A stretch of 64,000 bases of DNA, from the NCBI RefSeq assembly GCF_001486585.1, contig NZ_LN909046.1, positions 1,674,001 to 1,738,000 on the forward strand, written 5' to 3'. Below, piece after piece: positions 1 to 10,035 of this stretch. Position 1 is the first letter of the stretch. Each line of letters opens with the position of its first letter. The notes below the pieces were generated by a model. That model worked only from the letters and a program-made list of their open reading frames with translations, made no database searches and had not been told where the DNA came from. This DNA is from Paenibacillus senegalimassiliensis (GTDB taxonomy: Bacteria > Bacillota > Bacilli > Paenibacillales > Paenibacillaceae). A program made the position numbers and the translations under genes.

Positions 1-46
1 TACCCGCACGCCTGATGGTTCACCATGCTTCTGGAAAACGCTACCT

Positions 47-922
47 TTATCCCTTCATCGAGCCCAGCAAGGCTCCCTTCGCGAAATGCTTTTGCAAGAA
101 CGGATACACCAGCAAAATCGGTATAGTCGCCACTACGATAACCGCCATCTTGATCGTCTGATCCGGAGGAGGCACCGTGCCGTCCAGCGTCGAACTGTGG
201 TCCAGTCCGCTCGCCAGCACGACGATTTGCCGGAGCAACACCTGAATGGGCCATTTTGCGCTGTCATTCAAATACAGGATGGCCGACATATACGTGTTCC
301 AGTACGTTACCGCGTAGAACAAGGAGATGGTCGCAATCGCAGGCAAGGACAACGGCAATACAATCCGGAAGAGAATTCCGAAGTCACTGCACCCGTCAAT
401 TTTGGCCGATTCCTCCAATCCTTCGGGGATGTTCTGGAAGAAGTTTTTTAGAATAATCATGTTGAAGGCACTGATGGCTGATGGGATAATTAGCGAAGCA
501 TAAGAATCGATCATCCCCATTTCCTTCACGACCAGAAATGTAGGAATCAAGCCGCCATTGAACAACATCGTAAATACAACCAGGAAATTGATCGTCTTGC
601 GCCCATCGAGGTCTTTTCGGGCCAGAGCATAAGCCATTAACGCCGTGAGCATCATGCTGAACAATGTGCCGAACAACGTAACTCCTATTGATACGCCCAT
701 GGCTTTGAATATCGTATTTGTCGAGAAGATGAATCTGTAAGCCTCCAGGCTCCACACCTTCGGAATCAATACGAATTTATTCGCAGCGAGCTCTGCATTT
801 GTCGTAAACGAACCTGCTACAACATGGACGAAGGGCAGCACCGTAATCAGGGCGATGATGGCCAACAGTGTAAAATTGATGGCAGCGTAAATTCTGCCGG
901 CAATGGATCTATCTTCTACCAT
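47..922 (-). CDS. Carbohydrate ABC transporter permease, LplC/MalG type
   Basis: Inner-membrane subunit of a sugar ABC importer of the CUT1 class. The 291-residue protein has about six hydrophobic segments and the conserved cytoplasmic EAA loop (EESAKIDGCSDFGILFRIVLP, about residues 168-188) that docks onto the ATPase. Length and C-terminus (FAKGALLGSMKG) fit the YtcP/LplC group. The ATG start has a GGAGGAG site five bases upstream. It is the last recognised gene of a leftward set: binding protein, LplB-type permease, this permease. No ATPase gene is present, which is usual for this family, where a shared MsmX-type ATPase serves several systems. The substrate is not evident from sequence; the nearby alpha-galactosidase suggests an alpha-galactoside or related glycan (inference). 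Confidence 0.93.
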   Translation of the reverse strand: MVEDRSIAGRIYAAINFTLLAIIALITVLPFVHVVAGSFTTNAELAANKFVLIPKVWSLEAYRFIFSTNTIFKAMGVSIGVTLFGTLFSMMLTALMAYALARKDLDGRKTINFLVVFTMLFNGGLIPTFLVVKEMGMIDSYASLIIPSAISAFNMIILKNFFQNIPEGLEESAKIDGCSDFGILFRIVLPLSLPAIATISLFYAVTYWNTYMSAILYLNDSAKWPIQVLLRQIVVLASGLDHSSTLDGTVPPPDQTIKMAVIVVATIPILLVYPFLQKHFAKGALLGSMKG

Positions 923-974
923 TTGAACTCCTCCAACCTTCTTCGGGCTGATATCTTAATCTTTTGGACAAGCA

Positions 975-1943
975 TTAATAAACGCCCTCTTCTCCCATTT
1001 TCTTGGATACTCGGTTGACCATCATAACCATGATTAAGCCAATCACCGATTTGAAGAATCCAATCGCCGTACTATAGCTATATTGACCCTGCCGCAAGCC
1101 GGCGGTGTACACGTACGTATCAATAATCTCTGCAACTCCGCGGTTCATCGAATTCAGCAGCAGGTACACATGCTCGAAGCCAAGGTCCAAAACATGACCA
1201 ATCTTCAAGATGAACAGCGTGATAATTACACCGCGGATCGCTGGAAGCGTAATATGCCAAACCTGGCGAAGCCGTCCGGCTCCATCCATCCGGGCTGCCT
1301 CATACAGTCCTGGATCGACTGCCGCAATGGCCGCCAAGTAAATAATCGTTCCCCAACCTGCTTCTCTCCATATGACTTGAAGAATGTACATCGGCCTGAA
1401 CCAATCGGGGTTCAGCAAGAAGTTGACCTTCTCGAAGCCGAGATAAACGAGCAACTCGTTAATAATCCCGCCATCCATCGTCACCATAACGTAGGTAATC
1501 GACACGATAATGACCCAAGACATAAAGTGGGGTAAATAGACCAGCGTCTGGAACAGCCGTTTAAAGAAGTTGCCCCGCAGTTCGTTAAGCATCAGTGCGA
1601 GTATAATCGGCACCGGGAAATAAATGAACAGGTTGAGCGCAAACAAAATGATGGTATTCATCAAAATATTAAGGAAATCCGGTTCAGTAAACAGCCTTTT
1701 GAAATGCTCCATCCCCACCCATTCACTGCCCATAATCCCGTTGTAAGGCTTATAGTTCTGGAAGGAGATGATTAGTCCGTACATGGGCAAATATTTGAAA
1801 ATAATAAAATAGATTAATCCCGGCAGCAGCATGACGTATAGCCATTTATTTCGCCATATTCGCCGCTTGAGCTCGCCGGTATGCGGGCGTTTGCGAGGCT
1901 TGAGTCTCGGCCCAGCGGTCGACGGAGCGGTTGCTTCCTGCAT
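975..1943 (-). CDS. Carbohydrate ABC transporter permease, LplB type
   Basis: Second membrane subunit of the same importer, 322 residues from the chosen start. A basic N-terminal tail precedes a first membrane helix (WLYVMLLPGLIYFIIFKYLP), and the EAA loop reads YEAARMDGAGRLRQVWHITLP. I chose the ATG at 1943, preceded by GAGAGGAAG at good spacing. An in-frame ATG at 1973 has no recognisable ribosome site. It lies 52 bases upstream of the LplC-type gene and about 77 bases downstream of the binding-protein gene, all on the same strand, so one operon is likely. Family members import oligosaccharides together with a lipoprotein receptor and a shared ATPase. Confidence 0.93.
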   Translation of the reverse strand: MQEATAPSTAGPRLKPRKRPHTGELKRRIWRNKWLYVMLLPGLIYFIIFKYLPMYGLIISFQNYKPYNGIMGSEWVGMEHFKRLFTEPDFLNILMNTIILFALNLFIYFPVPIILALMLNELRGNFFKRLFQTLVYLPHFMSWVIIVSITYVMVTMDGGIINELLVYLGFEKVNFLLNPDWFRPMYILQVIWREAGWGTIIYLAAIAAVDPGLYEAARMDGAGRLRQVWHITLPAIRGVIITLFILKIGHVLDLGFEHVYLLLNSMNRGVAEIIDTYVYTAGLRQGQYSYSTAIGFFKSVIGLIMVMMVNRVSKKMGEEGVY

Positions 1944-2020
1944 GTGTCTCTTCCTCTCTGCTTCATAATTCATTTGAGCAGGCTATGGAGAATCCCCCAA
2001 TAGCCTGCCCCGTCATTCAT

Positions 2021-3568
2021 TTATCTGGCAGCATTATACTCTTCAATAATTTTGTCGCCGCCACGAGATTTCCACTGCTCCACAGCCTTTTCGAAGCCAG
2101 CCTGGTCAATTTGACCATAAATATATTGGTACGTGGCATCTGTAATAATTTGCTGCAACTCTACACCCTTTGACGTGTAGGTTTGCGAATCCAATGCCGC
2201 CGTTGGGTCCGGCACACCAACCTTCACGTTCTCCTTGATCAGCTCTTCCGCATGAACCCGCCCAGGCAAGGTGTTATAGCTCTCGTACATCCCGTTCGTC
2301 TCGGACTCACCGATGACGCTGTCTTTGAACGGCTTCACTTCGCGTTCAATCAATTCCTTATCATCCGTGACCTTCGCCTTGCCATCCTCTACCGTGTAAT
2401 GCGTACCTTCGATGCCCCAATACATCAGGTTGGCCACTTCAGGCGTCATCATCTTATCGAAGAAGGCCAGCAGCTTCTTGAGCTCCTCTTCGCTCTTGAC
2501 TGCAGATTTCGGGAACAAGACGATATTGTTATAGCCTGGAATCATCCATTGCGCGAATACCCCGTCTTTCCCGGCAACCATGCTATGTGTATCCAGCACC
2601 GCATCCGGTGCATTCTTGATCAAATCCTTGTTCAGGGAATCAATATCCTGCATGGAACCACCGATATACATACCGGCTTTGCCGCTGGTGAACATGTTAA
2701 CGGCATCTGTTTTACTTGTGGCTGCAAAGTCCTGGTTCATGTAACCGTTACTACGAAGATTTTTGAAAAATTCCATTGTGTCTACATATTGCGGGAAGGT
2801 GAATTCAGGCTGCAAGCTACCATCCTTCTCACCCCAATTGTTTGGCGTGCCGAACCAGGCAGATACGGTCTTGAACGCCCCATAGACCAACTCATTGCGG
2901 TCAGCGAGCCCCGTTGTATCCTTCTGTCCATTGCCGTCAGGGTCCTGTTCGGTGAATGCCTTGGCCATCTCGAACAACTCATCGACGTTAGCCGGTGCGG
3001 AGATGCCGAGCTTATCTGCCCAGTCCTTCCGATAAATCATGCCTTGTCGAGCCAGCGGTCTGCCGATGTACAGCGAGTACAGCTTGCCATCCACCTTCGT
3101 GTTGTTGAGAATTTCAGGTTTCATCTTGCTCAGGTTCGGGAATTCGCCCAAGTAAGGCTCGATTTCCCAAAACTGTCCGTCTTTAATCGCTTCCTTCATC
3201 TGGATAAATGTAGTCTGATTTTTGAGGTAAGTGACTTGAGGCAGAGAACCTGTCGCAAAAGCGGTGTTCAGCTTCTCTTCATACGTATCTGCGGGGAAAA
3301 ATTGATATGTCAGCTTCGTGTTTGTTAGTTTCTCAAGCTCGGTCTTGATGGTATCTGGTGGAGTTTCTGACGTATTCAACGGAAGCATAATTGTAATTTC
3401 CGTTGGTTCTTGCGGTACTTCAGCCTGGTTCTCCACGTTGGATGGAGCCGGGTCTGTCGTCGCTGCGCTTCCGTTGCCCCCTCCATTGTTACCGCTTCCA
3501 CAACCGGCCAGCACAAGGCTAAGCGTCAGGATTGTGGTCAGCAAGAGGGTGAAAGACTTGTTTTTCAT
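2021..3568 (-). CDS. Extracellular sugar-binding lipoprotein, LplA/YtcQ type
   Basis: Receptor of the ABC importer, anchored outside the membrane. The 515-residue protein has a lysine-rich start, a hydrophobic signal segment and a lipobox ending LAGC at about residue 22, followed by a Gly/Asn/Ser-rich linker. The body contains family features such as DPDGNGQKDTTGL, a calcium-binding-like loop common in these proteins. The start codon follows TTGGAGGTC. It is the first gene of the leftward operon, with the AraC regulator gene immediately upstream on the same strand. The ligand cannot be read from sequence. Confidence 0.93.
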   Translation of the reverse strand: MKNKSFTLLLTTILTLSLVLAGCGSGNNGGGNGSAATTDPAPSNVENQAEVPQEPTEITIMLPLNTSETPPDTIKTELEKLTNTKLTYQFFPADTYEEKLNTAFATGSLPQVTYLKNQTTFIQMKEAIKDGQFWEIEPYLGEFPNLSKMKPEILNNTKVDGKLYSLYIGRPLARQGMIYRKDWADKLGISAPANVDELFEMAKAFTEQDPDGNGQKDTTGLADRNELVYGAFKTVSAWFGTPNNWGEKDGSLQPEFTFPQYVDTMEFFKNLRSNGYMNQDFAATSKTDAVNMFTSGKAGMYIGGSMQDIDSLNKDLIKNAPDAVLDTHSMVAGKDGVFAQWMIPGYNNIVLFPKSAVKSEEELKKLLAFFDKMMTPEVANLMYWGIEGTHYTVEDGKAKVTDDKELIEREVKPFKDSVIGESETNGMYESYNTLPGRVHAEELIKENVKVGVPDPTAALDSQTYTSKGVELQQIITDATYQYIYGQIDQAGFEKAVEQWKSRGGDKIIEEYNAAR

Positions 3569-3720
3569 ACCGTTTTGACCTCCAATGAAATATAATCGTT
3601 ACTCCTTCACAGTACATTTCATTGAAGCGTTTCAGAAACAATCATTTGCTCATAATCCCGTGCTGCATCCCTGATTAGACCGCATATCTGAACAAATGAT
3701 TATCATAGTGATTGCCTTCT

Positions 3721-4593
3721 TCAAATGGAGTCAGACTTCGCAGCCCTATTCCGGTATTCACTAGGCGACATGCCCGTCATCTTCCGGAATTGCCGTGAGA
3801 AATATAGTGCATCATTGAATCCTACCGAGGAAGCAATCTGATCGACGGTCAAGGCTACGCCTGTCAGCAACTGCTTGGCCTTATCCATCCGTACCTTCAT
3901 GAGGTATTGCTTGGGAGACAATCCGGTGCGCGCCTTGAAGGCGTGGAACAGATGGGCACGATGATAACCAAGCTGACGAGCAAGCTCTTCGATGCTAAGC
4001 TGCTGCTGATATTGCAGCGAGAACCAGCGAATGGCCTGTTCGACTTGCCGGTCGATCATCGCCAGCTCCTTCAGGTCTGGATCAGGTGTTGCTTCCCGGT
4101 GAGCCAGCCCGAAATGATGGAATAGCAGTAGGAGCCACCCTGATGCCTCCAGGCTTTCTAGTCGAGGATCTGCTCCTTGTTGTAGTGCGACGCGAATTTT
4201 CGTATACAGCTCTCGCAAGGCGACTACATCGCCGGAACGGACTACGGGTGCCGTCTGAGTAATTCCGATCTCTGCCAGTTGGCTAAAGACCCCCGGTCCC
4301 TGCAACGCCACCCAGGTATAATGCCAAGGGTTCATGGTATCCGCCTGATAAGAGAACAAGTTCCCCGGAAAGATCACGAAGGTATCTCCTGGTCGACAAT
4401 CATAAGTCACCCCTCCCCATTCAAACGTCCCCTTCCCCTCCAGTACGCTATGTAGTAGGTAATAGTCATGTACTGAAGGCCCAATTTTATGATCGGGCCG
4501 AGGATAGGCTTGCCCACTGAACAATAAGTTGATTTGTTTCTCCTGCTTGTCGGCATTCATATAAGCTTCATACATATCATGTTCGGGAATCAT
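3721..4593 (-). CDS. AraC family transcriptional regulator
   Basis: Likely sugar-responsive activator of the flanking transporter and melA. The 290-residue protein has an N-terminal cupin-type sensing domain (about residues 20-150, with GTFEWGGVTYDCRPGD) and a C-terminal pair of helix-turn-helix motifs (about 185-285). The signature SVGFNDALYFSRQFRKMTGMSP is typical of AraC/XylS proteins. The ATG has AGGAGG seven bases upstream. The gene is divergent from melA and sits upstream of the binding-protein gene on the same strand, so it could control both directions. Its effector is unknown. Confidence 0.9.
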   Translation of the reverse strand: MIPEHDMYEAYMNADKQEKQINLLFSGQAYPRPDHKIGPSVHDYYLLHSVLEGKGTFEWGGVTYDCRPGDTFVIFPGNLFSYQADTMNPWHYTWVALQGPGVFSQLAEIGITQTAPVVRSGDVVALRELYTKIRVALQQGADPRLESLEASGWLLLLFHHFGLAHREATPDPDLKELAMIDRQVEQAIRWFSLQYQQQLSIEELARQLGYHRAHLFHAFKARTGLSPKQYLMKVRMDKAKQLLTGVALTVDQIASSVGFNDALYFSRQFRKMTGMSPSEYRNRAAKSDSI

Positions 4594-4786
4594 AGATCCT
4601 CCTGGTAATTTACGACCTCATAACATTTATAGTAATAGCCTACTCCACATCTCGGATTAAACACAACATTTATCCATAGATAACTTTCATTCATCCATAC
4701 TCACAATTAGCTAATTGGACTATATTGAGGACGTGCAACAAAGTTATGTATCATTCATCCGTCCATATGATAAGGAGGAGTCTATT

Positions 4787-6085
4787 ATGCCTAAAATTAC
4801 ATTTATCGGGGCCGGCAGCACCGTATTTGCCAAGAACGTGCTGGGGGATTGCATGCAAACCCCGGCCTTGCAGGGGTTCGAGTTAGCCCTGTTCGACATT
4901 GACCAGCAACGCTTGAAGGATTCCGAGAATATGCTGAACAACCTCCGGCACAGCAGCGGCAGCACATGTGTTATCAAAGCTTATACGGATCGCAAGGACG
5001 CGCTGCGCGGAGCCAAATATGTAATTAACGCAATCCAGGTTGGCGGGTACGATCCTTGTACGATTACCGATTTTGAAATTCCCAAGAAGTACGGACTACG
5101 CCAAACCATCGCGGACACCGTGGGCATCGGCGGTATCTTTCGCAACCTGCGTACGATTCCCGTGATGCTGGACTTCGCGTCCGACATCCGCGAGGTGTGT
5201 CCTGACGCCTTGTTCCTCAACTACACCAACCCGATGGCCGTACTCACCAACGTAATGAATACTTACGGACAGGTCCGGACCGTTGGCCTTTGCCATAGCG
5301 TCCAGCAGTGTATCCCCGGCTTGTTCGACAGCCTTGGACTCGACAAGACGGGCGTACAGGCCAAGATTGCCGGCATCAACCATATGGCTTGGCTGCTTGA
5401 GGTCACCCGCGATGGCGTCGATCTGTACCCGGAGATCAAGCGTCTTGCCGCAGAGAAGCAGCAAACGCCCCATTCAGATATGGTACGCTTTGAAATGATG
5501 CTCAAATTCGGCTATTATATCACCGAATCTTCAGAGCATAATGCCGAATATCATCCTTATTTCATCAAACGCCAATATCCCGAGTTGATCGAACGCTTCC
5601 AAATACCATTGGATGAATATCCGCGCCGCTGCGTATCGCAAATTGCGAATTGGGAGAAGATGCGTGAGGAGCTAGTCAATAATTATGATTTGAAGCATGA
5701 GCGGTCCCATGAGTATGCCTCTTATATCATGGAAGCGATCGAAACCGATGTCCCCTTCAAAATTGCCGGCAATGTGATGAATACTGGATTGATTCCCAAC
5801 TTGCCACAGGAAGCCTGCGTAGAGGTCTCTTGCCTGGTAGACGCCAGCGGCGTTACCCCGACCTATGCCGGGAACTTGCCGCCGCAATGCGCTGCATTGA
5901 ACCGCACCAACATCAACACGCAGCTACTTACGATCGAAGCTGCAATAACCGGCAAGAAAGAGCACATCTACCATGCGGCTATGCTGGACCCTCATACGGC
6001 GGCAGAGCTGTCGATGGACGACATCGTGGCCCTCTGCGACGATCTTATCGCCGCCCACGGCGACTGGTTGCCTGCGTTCCGCTGA
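4787..6085 (+). CDS. melA: Alpha-galactosidase, glycoside hydrolase family 4
   Basis: Cytoplasmic NAD+- and Mn2+-dependent GH4 enzyme that cleaves alpha-galactosides by an oxidation-elimination mechanism. The chosen start gives 432 residues beginning MPKITFIGAGS, with a Rossmann nucleotide-binding loop at the very N-terminus. GLCHSVQ (about residue 173) and GINHMAW (about 200) hold the metal-binding Cys and His of the family. The start at 4787 has AAGGAGGAG upstream; an in-frame ATG at 4715 adds 24 residues but lacks a ribosome site and would precede the Rossmann fold. Length matches the melibiase branch of GH4. Other GH4 specificities, such as alpha-glucuronidase or alpha-glucosidase, are not fully excluded. 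Confidence 0.88.
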   Translation: MPKITFIGAGSTVFAKNVLGDCMQTPALQGFELALFDIDQQRLKDSENMLNNLRHSSGSTCVIKAYTDRKDALRGAKYVINAIQVGGYDPCTITDFEIPKKYGLRQTIADTVGIGGIFRNLRTIPVMLDFASDIREVCPDALFLNYTNPMAVLTNVMNTYGQVRTVGLCHSVQQCIPGLFDSLGLDKTGVQAKIAGINHMAWLLEVTRDGVDLYPEIKRLAAEKQQTPHSDMVRFEMMLKFGYYITESSEHNAEYHPYFIKRQYPELIERFQIPLDEYPRRCVSQIANWEKMREELVNNYDLKHERSHEYASYIMEAIETDVPFKIAGNVMNTGLIPNLPQEACVEVSCLVDASGVTPTYAGNLPPQCAALNRTNINTQLLTIEAAITGKKEHIYHAAMLDPHTAAELSMDDIVALCDDLIAAHGDWLPAFR

Positions 6086-6139
6086 TGGTAGACCCAGCTT
6101 GGCTGGGCTCAGCAGCCTCATCAGGTAAGGCCCAATGCC

Positions 6140-6195
6140 AAAACAGCAAGGCCAGAGGGACTCCGGTTACTCAGAGTCCTAGGCCTTGCTGTTTT
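6140..6195. terminator. Strong bidirectional intrinsic terminator
   Basis: A perfect 14-bp stem (AAAACAGCAAGGCC at 6140-6153 pairing with 6182-6195) encloses a second small hairpin (GGACTC/GAGTCC). A/T runs flank both sides. It lies between the convergent melA and GH2 genes and can serve both. Confidence 0.88.
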
Positions 6196-6217
6196 ACTAT
6201 TCTTGTATTTGCTTACG

Positions 6218-7984
6218 TTACTTCAAGTTGATCTCCTTGATTTGCTCCAGTGGGAATTTCGGCTTGCGATCTTCGGTTAATAACCCATTAATCTCCTGCT
6301 GTACATCCGTTAATTGCGTGTAGCAAAATCCACAAATATAATCCACACTCTTGATCGCCTGGATCAACCCGTCGAACCGTTGCAAGAATTCCTCTTCTGT
6401 ATCCACCTGGCGACCATACCCCCACCCTTTGTCCGATTGGAACGCAACTCCGCCGAACTCAGTAATCATAATGGGTTGCCCTTTGTACTCATAGCCAGCC
6501 GCCAAAGCATATTTCCAGTGGTTGCACGTGGTTTCTTTATTGACAATCTCATCCTTGTTACCTGCATAACGCTGCAAGAAGCCCTCTCCGGTCTCCACAT
6601 AATCATGAAGTGTAATAATATCGGAGACCGTATGCTCCCAGCCATCATTGGTAATGACCGGGCGATAAGGATCAATCGACTTGGTCAGATGATAAATGCC
6701 TTCGGTGAACTTCTGCTGTCGTTGATCGTGAAGGATATAATGAATGCCCCAGGATTCATTGAATGGCACCCAGGTAATAATGCTGGGATGGTTATATTGC
6801 TGCTGGACGATCTCCAGCCATTCCTTCGTGAACTTCTCAACGGCATGATCATGGAACTCGAAGGTAGCCGCCATCTCTGACCATACCAGCAGTCCTTTTA
6901 CATCACACCAATACAGGAAGCGGGCATCTTCAATTTTCATATGCTTGCGTACACCGTTGTATCCCATGGCCAGCATATGGTCGATGTCAGCGATAATCGC
7001 CTCCTCACTAGGAGGAGTGAGATGGCTTTCTGTCCAATACCCTTGATCCAGGATGAGCCGTTGATAGATGGGTCCGTTGTTCAGCAGAACCTTGCCCTTT
7101 TCAATGGATACCTTCCTCATGCCAAAATAGGAAATAACGCGATCTATAATTACATCATCCCGATAGAGCACAAATTCCACATCATACAAATTCGGCTGCT
7201 TCGGGGACCAAAATGATCGTTTCCACGGCCCCATGGCTTCGTGGATCAAATCAACCTCTACGCTCAATCGAGACCGGTCGACGCCTAGGCTTACAGTCTT
7301 GACCGCACGGTCCTTGAAGGTCACGATCGCTTCCAACCTCAGACTCCCTGTTGCTGTTTCCAGACCTGATACATAATAATCAAAGCACACTCGGGCATGA
7401 TCGAGATCCGGGGTAATTTTCACCGTTTCAAGATGCTGTTCTTCCACATATTCCAGCCAGACGGTCTGCCAAATTCCTGTTGTCTGTACGTAAAAACATT
7501 CAAAATTGTCCTTCGTCCAGCGTTGCTTGCCCCTTGGCTGAGTGCAATCGTCACTATCTTCTGCCTTCAAGGTCACGATATTGTCCGCTCCAAACACCAG
7601 ATAAGGAGTAATATCAAAAGAAAATGCCGTATACGCTCCCTGATGTTCTCCGGCCAGCGTGCCATTTACCCAGACCTTGGCCAGGTAGTCCACAGCCTGA
7701 AAGTGAAGGATGACCCGCTTGCCGTCCGCCTCTTCCGGAATAGAGACCGTCCTGCTGTACCATACCCGGGGATGAAATTCTTCGATCCCGATTCCGCTGG
7801 CTTGCGTCTCATAAGTAAAGGGAACAATGATCTTATGTGTCTCTTCTAACTGTTGTTGCCATTGCTCGATTTCTCCAACATGATCGTCATCGAAGCGGAA
7901 TCCCCATGTACCGTTTAAGTTCATCCAGTTATCACGAACGAACTGTGGCCTTGGATAATCCTTAACATAACCCTTCGTTGTCAT
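6218..7984 (-). CDS. Glycoside hydrolase family 2 (beta-galactosidase/beta-glucuronidase-like)
   Basis: Retaining beta-glycosidase of 588 residues. The order of parts is an N-terminal sugar-binding jelly-roll (about 1-190, with LNGTWGFRFD), an immunoglobulin-like domain, and a TIM barrel from about residue 300. FNESWG (about 409) carries the acid/base Glu, and ITEFGG (about 507) carries the nucleophile. No signal peptide is seen, so it is probably cytoplasmic and acts on imported oligomers. It is the last gene of an operon with the GH51 enzyme and an LplABC transporter, 18 bases after GH51. This context suggests arabinogalactan- or galactan-derived substrates. GH2 proteins also include glucuronidases and arabinosidases, so the exact sugar is uncertain. 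Confidence 0.88.
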   Translation of the reverse strand: MTTKGYVKDYPRPQFVRDNWMNLNGTWGFRFDDDHVGEIEQWQQQLEETHKIIVPFTYETQASGIGIEEFHPRVWYSRTVSIPEEADGKRVILHFQAVDYLAKVWVNGTLAGEHQGAYTAFSFDITPYLVFGADNIVTLKAEDSDDCTQPRGKQRWTKDNFECFYVQTTGIWQTVWLEYVEEQHLETVKITPDLDHARVCFDYYVSGLETATGSLRLEAIVTFKDRAVKTVSLGVDRSRLSVEVDLIHEAMGPWKRSFWSPKQPNLYDVEFVLYRDDVIIDRVISYFGMRKVSIEKGKVLLNNGPIYQRLILDQGYWTESHLTPPSEEAIIADIDHMLAMGYNGVRKHMKIEDARFLYWCDVKGLLVWSEMAATFEFHDHAVEKFTKEWLEIVQQQYNHPSIITWVPFNESWGIHYILHDQRQQKFTEGIYHLTKSIDPYRPVITNDGWEHTVSDIITLHDYVETGEGFLQRYAGNKDEIVNKETTCNHWKYALAAGYEYKGQPIMITEFGGVAFQSDKGWGYGRQVDTEEEFLQRFDGLIQAIKSVDYICGFCYTQLTDVQQEINGLLTEDRKPKFPLEQIKEINLK

Positions 7985-8002
7985 TCCCGCTCCTCCTGTT
8001 CA

Positions 8003-10015
8003 CTATCCGTTTCTGATTTCCAGCGCATATATAGACGTCGGGCGCAGCGCGTAACCTTCATTCCAGGCTTCAAGTGGAACTGTCTTTGTCTTGCAGACAA
8101 TGCAATCCGGCGCGAAGACGGAATTAATCTCCCATTCGGAATCTCCCGTAATCTCATACAGCGTTGTTTCCTCTGCTGAGCTTAGCCCTTGTAACGAAAG
8201 CTGGGCCTTCACCTCATCCAGACTCCGGTTCACCATAAATAGGGTAATCAGACTTCCCTCCTCATTGCTGAACGCTACCGTATCCAGGTCCGGCAGATTT
8301 TCCAGACTAATTGGAGTTGCCTTATTGGCTTTAACTGCAAAGGTCCCGCAGACCGTATCTGTAGCAAGTAAACGCGAAATATCCCTGCCAGCATACAACT
8401 TCATCACTTCATAGGTAGGTGTGCCGTAGATGGTGAGCGGCTGTCCACTCCATCCCGCTTTCTTGCCACAGTATTGGTCGGCATAGTAATCACCCACCCG
8501 TATACACCCTCCAAGCCAACCGTTAACCAAATCCGAGAAGCTGCCAATGTGAACAATATCGCTAGCACGCAGCATGGCATTCAAGTTAGCGGCATTAGCT
8601 ACGGCTGCACCAAGAGTATGTTCATCCGGCACACCTTTTCTAATTGTATTGGGATAATACATCGTATTGTATTCGGTGATGGCCAGCTTAACATGAGAAT
8701 GCTTGGGATCAGCCAGAATTTCTTCCCTTGTCTCTTCGATATTGAGACGAGTATATTCCGGGAAGGAAGCTATCGCCTTATAGCGCTCCTCAGCAGGCGT
8801 ATTATGATCCATGGCAAAGCGATTATAGCCGTGATACAAGTGTAATGTCAGATAATCAATGTGTTCGCCAGCGACCCGGAGCACCACCCGGTTCCACTCC
8901 TGATCTGTATGCCCGCAAGCCAGAATGATGAGCGAAGAGTCAACCTCCTTCATGGCCTTGATGATCGGCACCGTTCGTTTGGCGAACTCTTCTCCTGTAC
9001 AAGTTCCTACCTGCCAGGGTCCCCATACCTCATTACCGATCTCCCAATACTTCACGTTATACGGTTCTGGATAGCCATTGGCTGCACGTTTCGCCCCCAT
9101 GGGTGTATCGATACTTCCGTTGCAATATTCTACCCATTGCGCGGCTTCCTCCGGAGTTCCCGAACCATCGTTCACACAGATTAACGGTTCTACCTGCAGT
9201 TCCCGACAGAACTGGATAAATTCATCGGTACCAAAGTATTTGCTCGTCCAGCCGCCCCATGCCTCATTGAACATAACCGGACGTTCAAGCACTGGGCCGA
9301 TGCCGTGTTCGAAATGATAAGCGCTAATATAATTACCGGCAAGCCTCATCATGCCAGCATTCAAATCTCTGCTCATCTCGACCACTTCCCGCTTCACTAA
9401 TCCGATGTGGTCTTTAGGTAATAGCGAGACATGATCAATCCAGAGCATGCCCGTAGATACGCTATCCTTCCATCTGGGATGCTCAGCAGGTACATATAGT
9501 CGAAGTTCTACATTTGCACAATCCCGTTTGATGCCCAGTACAACTTCGTATTCTTTCCAGTTATGACTGTCCAGTTCAATGCGCTCCAGCCCAAGCCGCT
9601 CCTGGCTCAGCCGATCCACCGCCTCAACAATGACATAAGTAATCTCAATCGAGACTCTCGCCACCAGCTTAACGGTATATTCCATCGCACCCTTTAATGC
9701 CACATTCTGAGCGATACCCGCATAGGCTTCGTCATCACTTAATATTTTAATGCGTTGAGCACGTCCCGAATGCTTTGGCGCCGCTGCCTCAAGCGCGTAC
9801 TTGGTATTCCGACCGTTCGTATAAGCGGACCAGCTTCCCGCTACTTGAACTGCCAGCTCCGGATCACTCTCAAAATCCATATCTTTCAGCGGAAAAGCCA
9901 ACATCGCTTCCATATGATCCCGGATATCTTCAACGAAATGACCAAACAAATAAGGATTTACCGTATGATTGCTTCTCTGGTTGCTATCAATCGTTATCAT
10001 GGCATTGCTTTTCAT
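8003..10015 (-). CDS. Alpha-L-arabinofuranosidase, glycoside hydrolase family 51
   Basis: Removes terminal arabinofuranose from imported arabino-oligosaccharides. The 670-residue protein is longer than the usual ~500-residue bacterial GH51 because a CBM4/9-like jelly-roll segment (about residues 50-200) is inserted near the N-terminus. The barrel contains KYWEIGNEVWGPW (acid/base Glu, about 327) and LAITEYN (nucleophile Glu, about 445). The C-terminal beta domain is also present. No signal peptide is seen. The ATG follows GGAGGTACAACC. It sits between the permease gene and the GH2 gene in one leftward operon. Confidence 0.92.
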   Translation of the reverse strand: MKSNAMITIDSNQRSNHTVNPYLFGHFVEDIRDHMEAMLAFPLKDMDFESDPELAVQVAGSWSAYTNGRNTKYALEAAAPKHSGRAQRIKILSDDEAYAGIAQNVALKGAMEYTVKLVARVSIEITYVIVEAVDRLSQERLGLERIELDSHNWKEYEVVLGIKRDCANVELRLYVPAEHPRWKDSVSTGMLWIDHVSLLPKDHIGLVKREVVEMSRDLNAGMMRLAGNYISAYHFEHGIGPVLERPVMFNEAWGGWTSKYFGTDEFIQFCRELQVEPLICVNDGSGTPEEAAQWVEYCNGSIDTPMGAKRAANGYPEPYNVKYWEIGNEVWGPWQVGTCTGEEFAKRTVPIIKAMKEVDSSLIILACGHTDQEWNRVVLRVAGEHIDYLTLHLYHGYNRFAMDHNTPAEERYKAIASFPEYTRLNIEETREEILADPKHSHVKLAITEYNTMYYPNTIRKGVPDEHTLGAAVANAANLNAMLRASDIVHIGSFSDLVNGWLGGCIRVGDYYADQYCGKKAGWSGQPLTIYGTPTYEVMKLYAGRDISRLLATDTVCGTFAVKANKATPISLENLPDLDTVAFSNEEGSLITLFMVNRSLDEVKAQLSLQGLSSAEETTLYEITGDSEWEINSVFAPDCIVCKTKTVPLEAWNEGYALRPTSIYALEIRNG

Positions 10016-10035
10016 GGTTGTACCTCCGTTTCAAT

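Noticed and set aside
1..26. Possible start of a further leftward gene (ATG at 26 on the minus strand)
   Set aside because: Only eight codons are visible and no ribosome binding site precedes them.
2183..3328. Long plus-strand open frame opposite the binding-protein gene
   Set aside because: It is antisense to a clear family member and its translation resembles no protein.
3620..3640. Cre-like TGAAGCGTTTCA upstream of the first binding-protein gene
   Set aside because: It is two bases shorter than the consensus; too weak to annotate.
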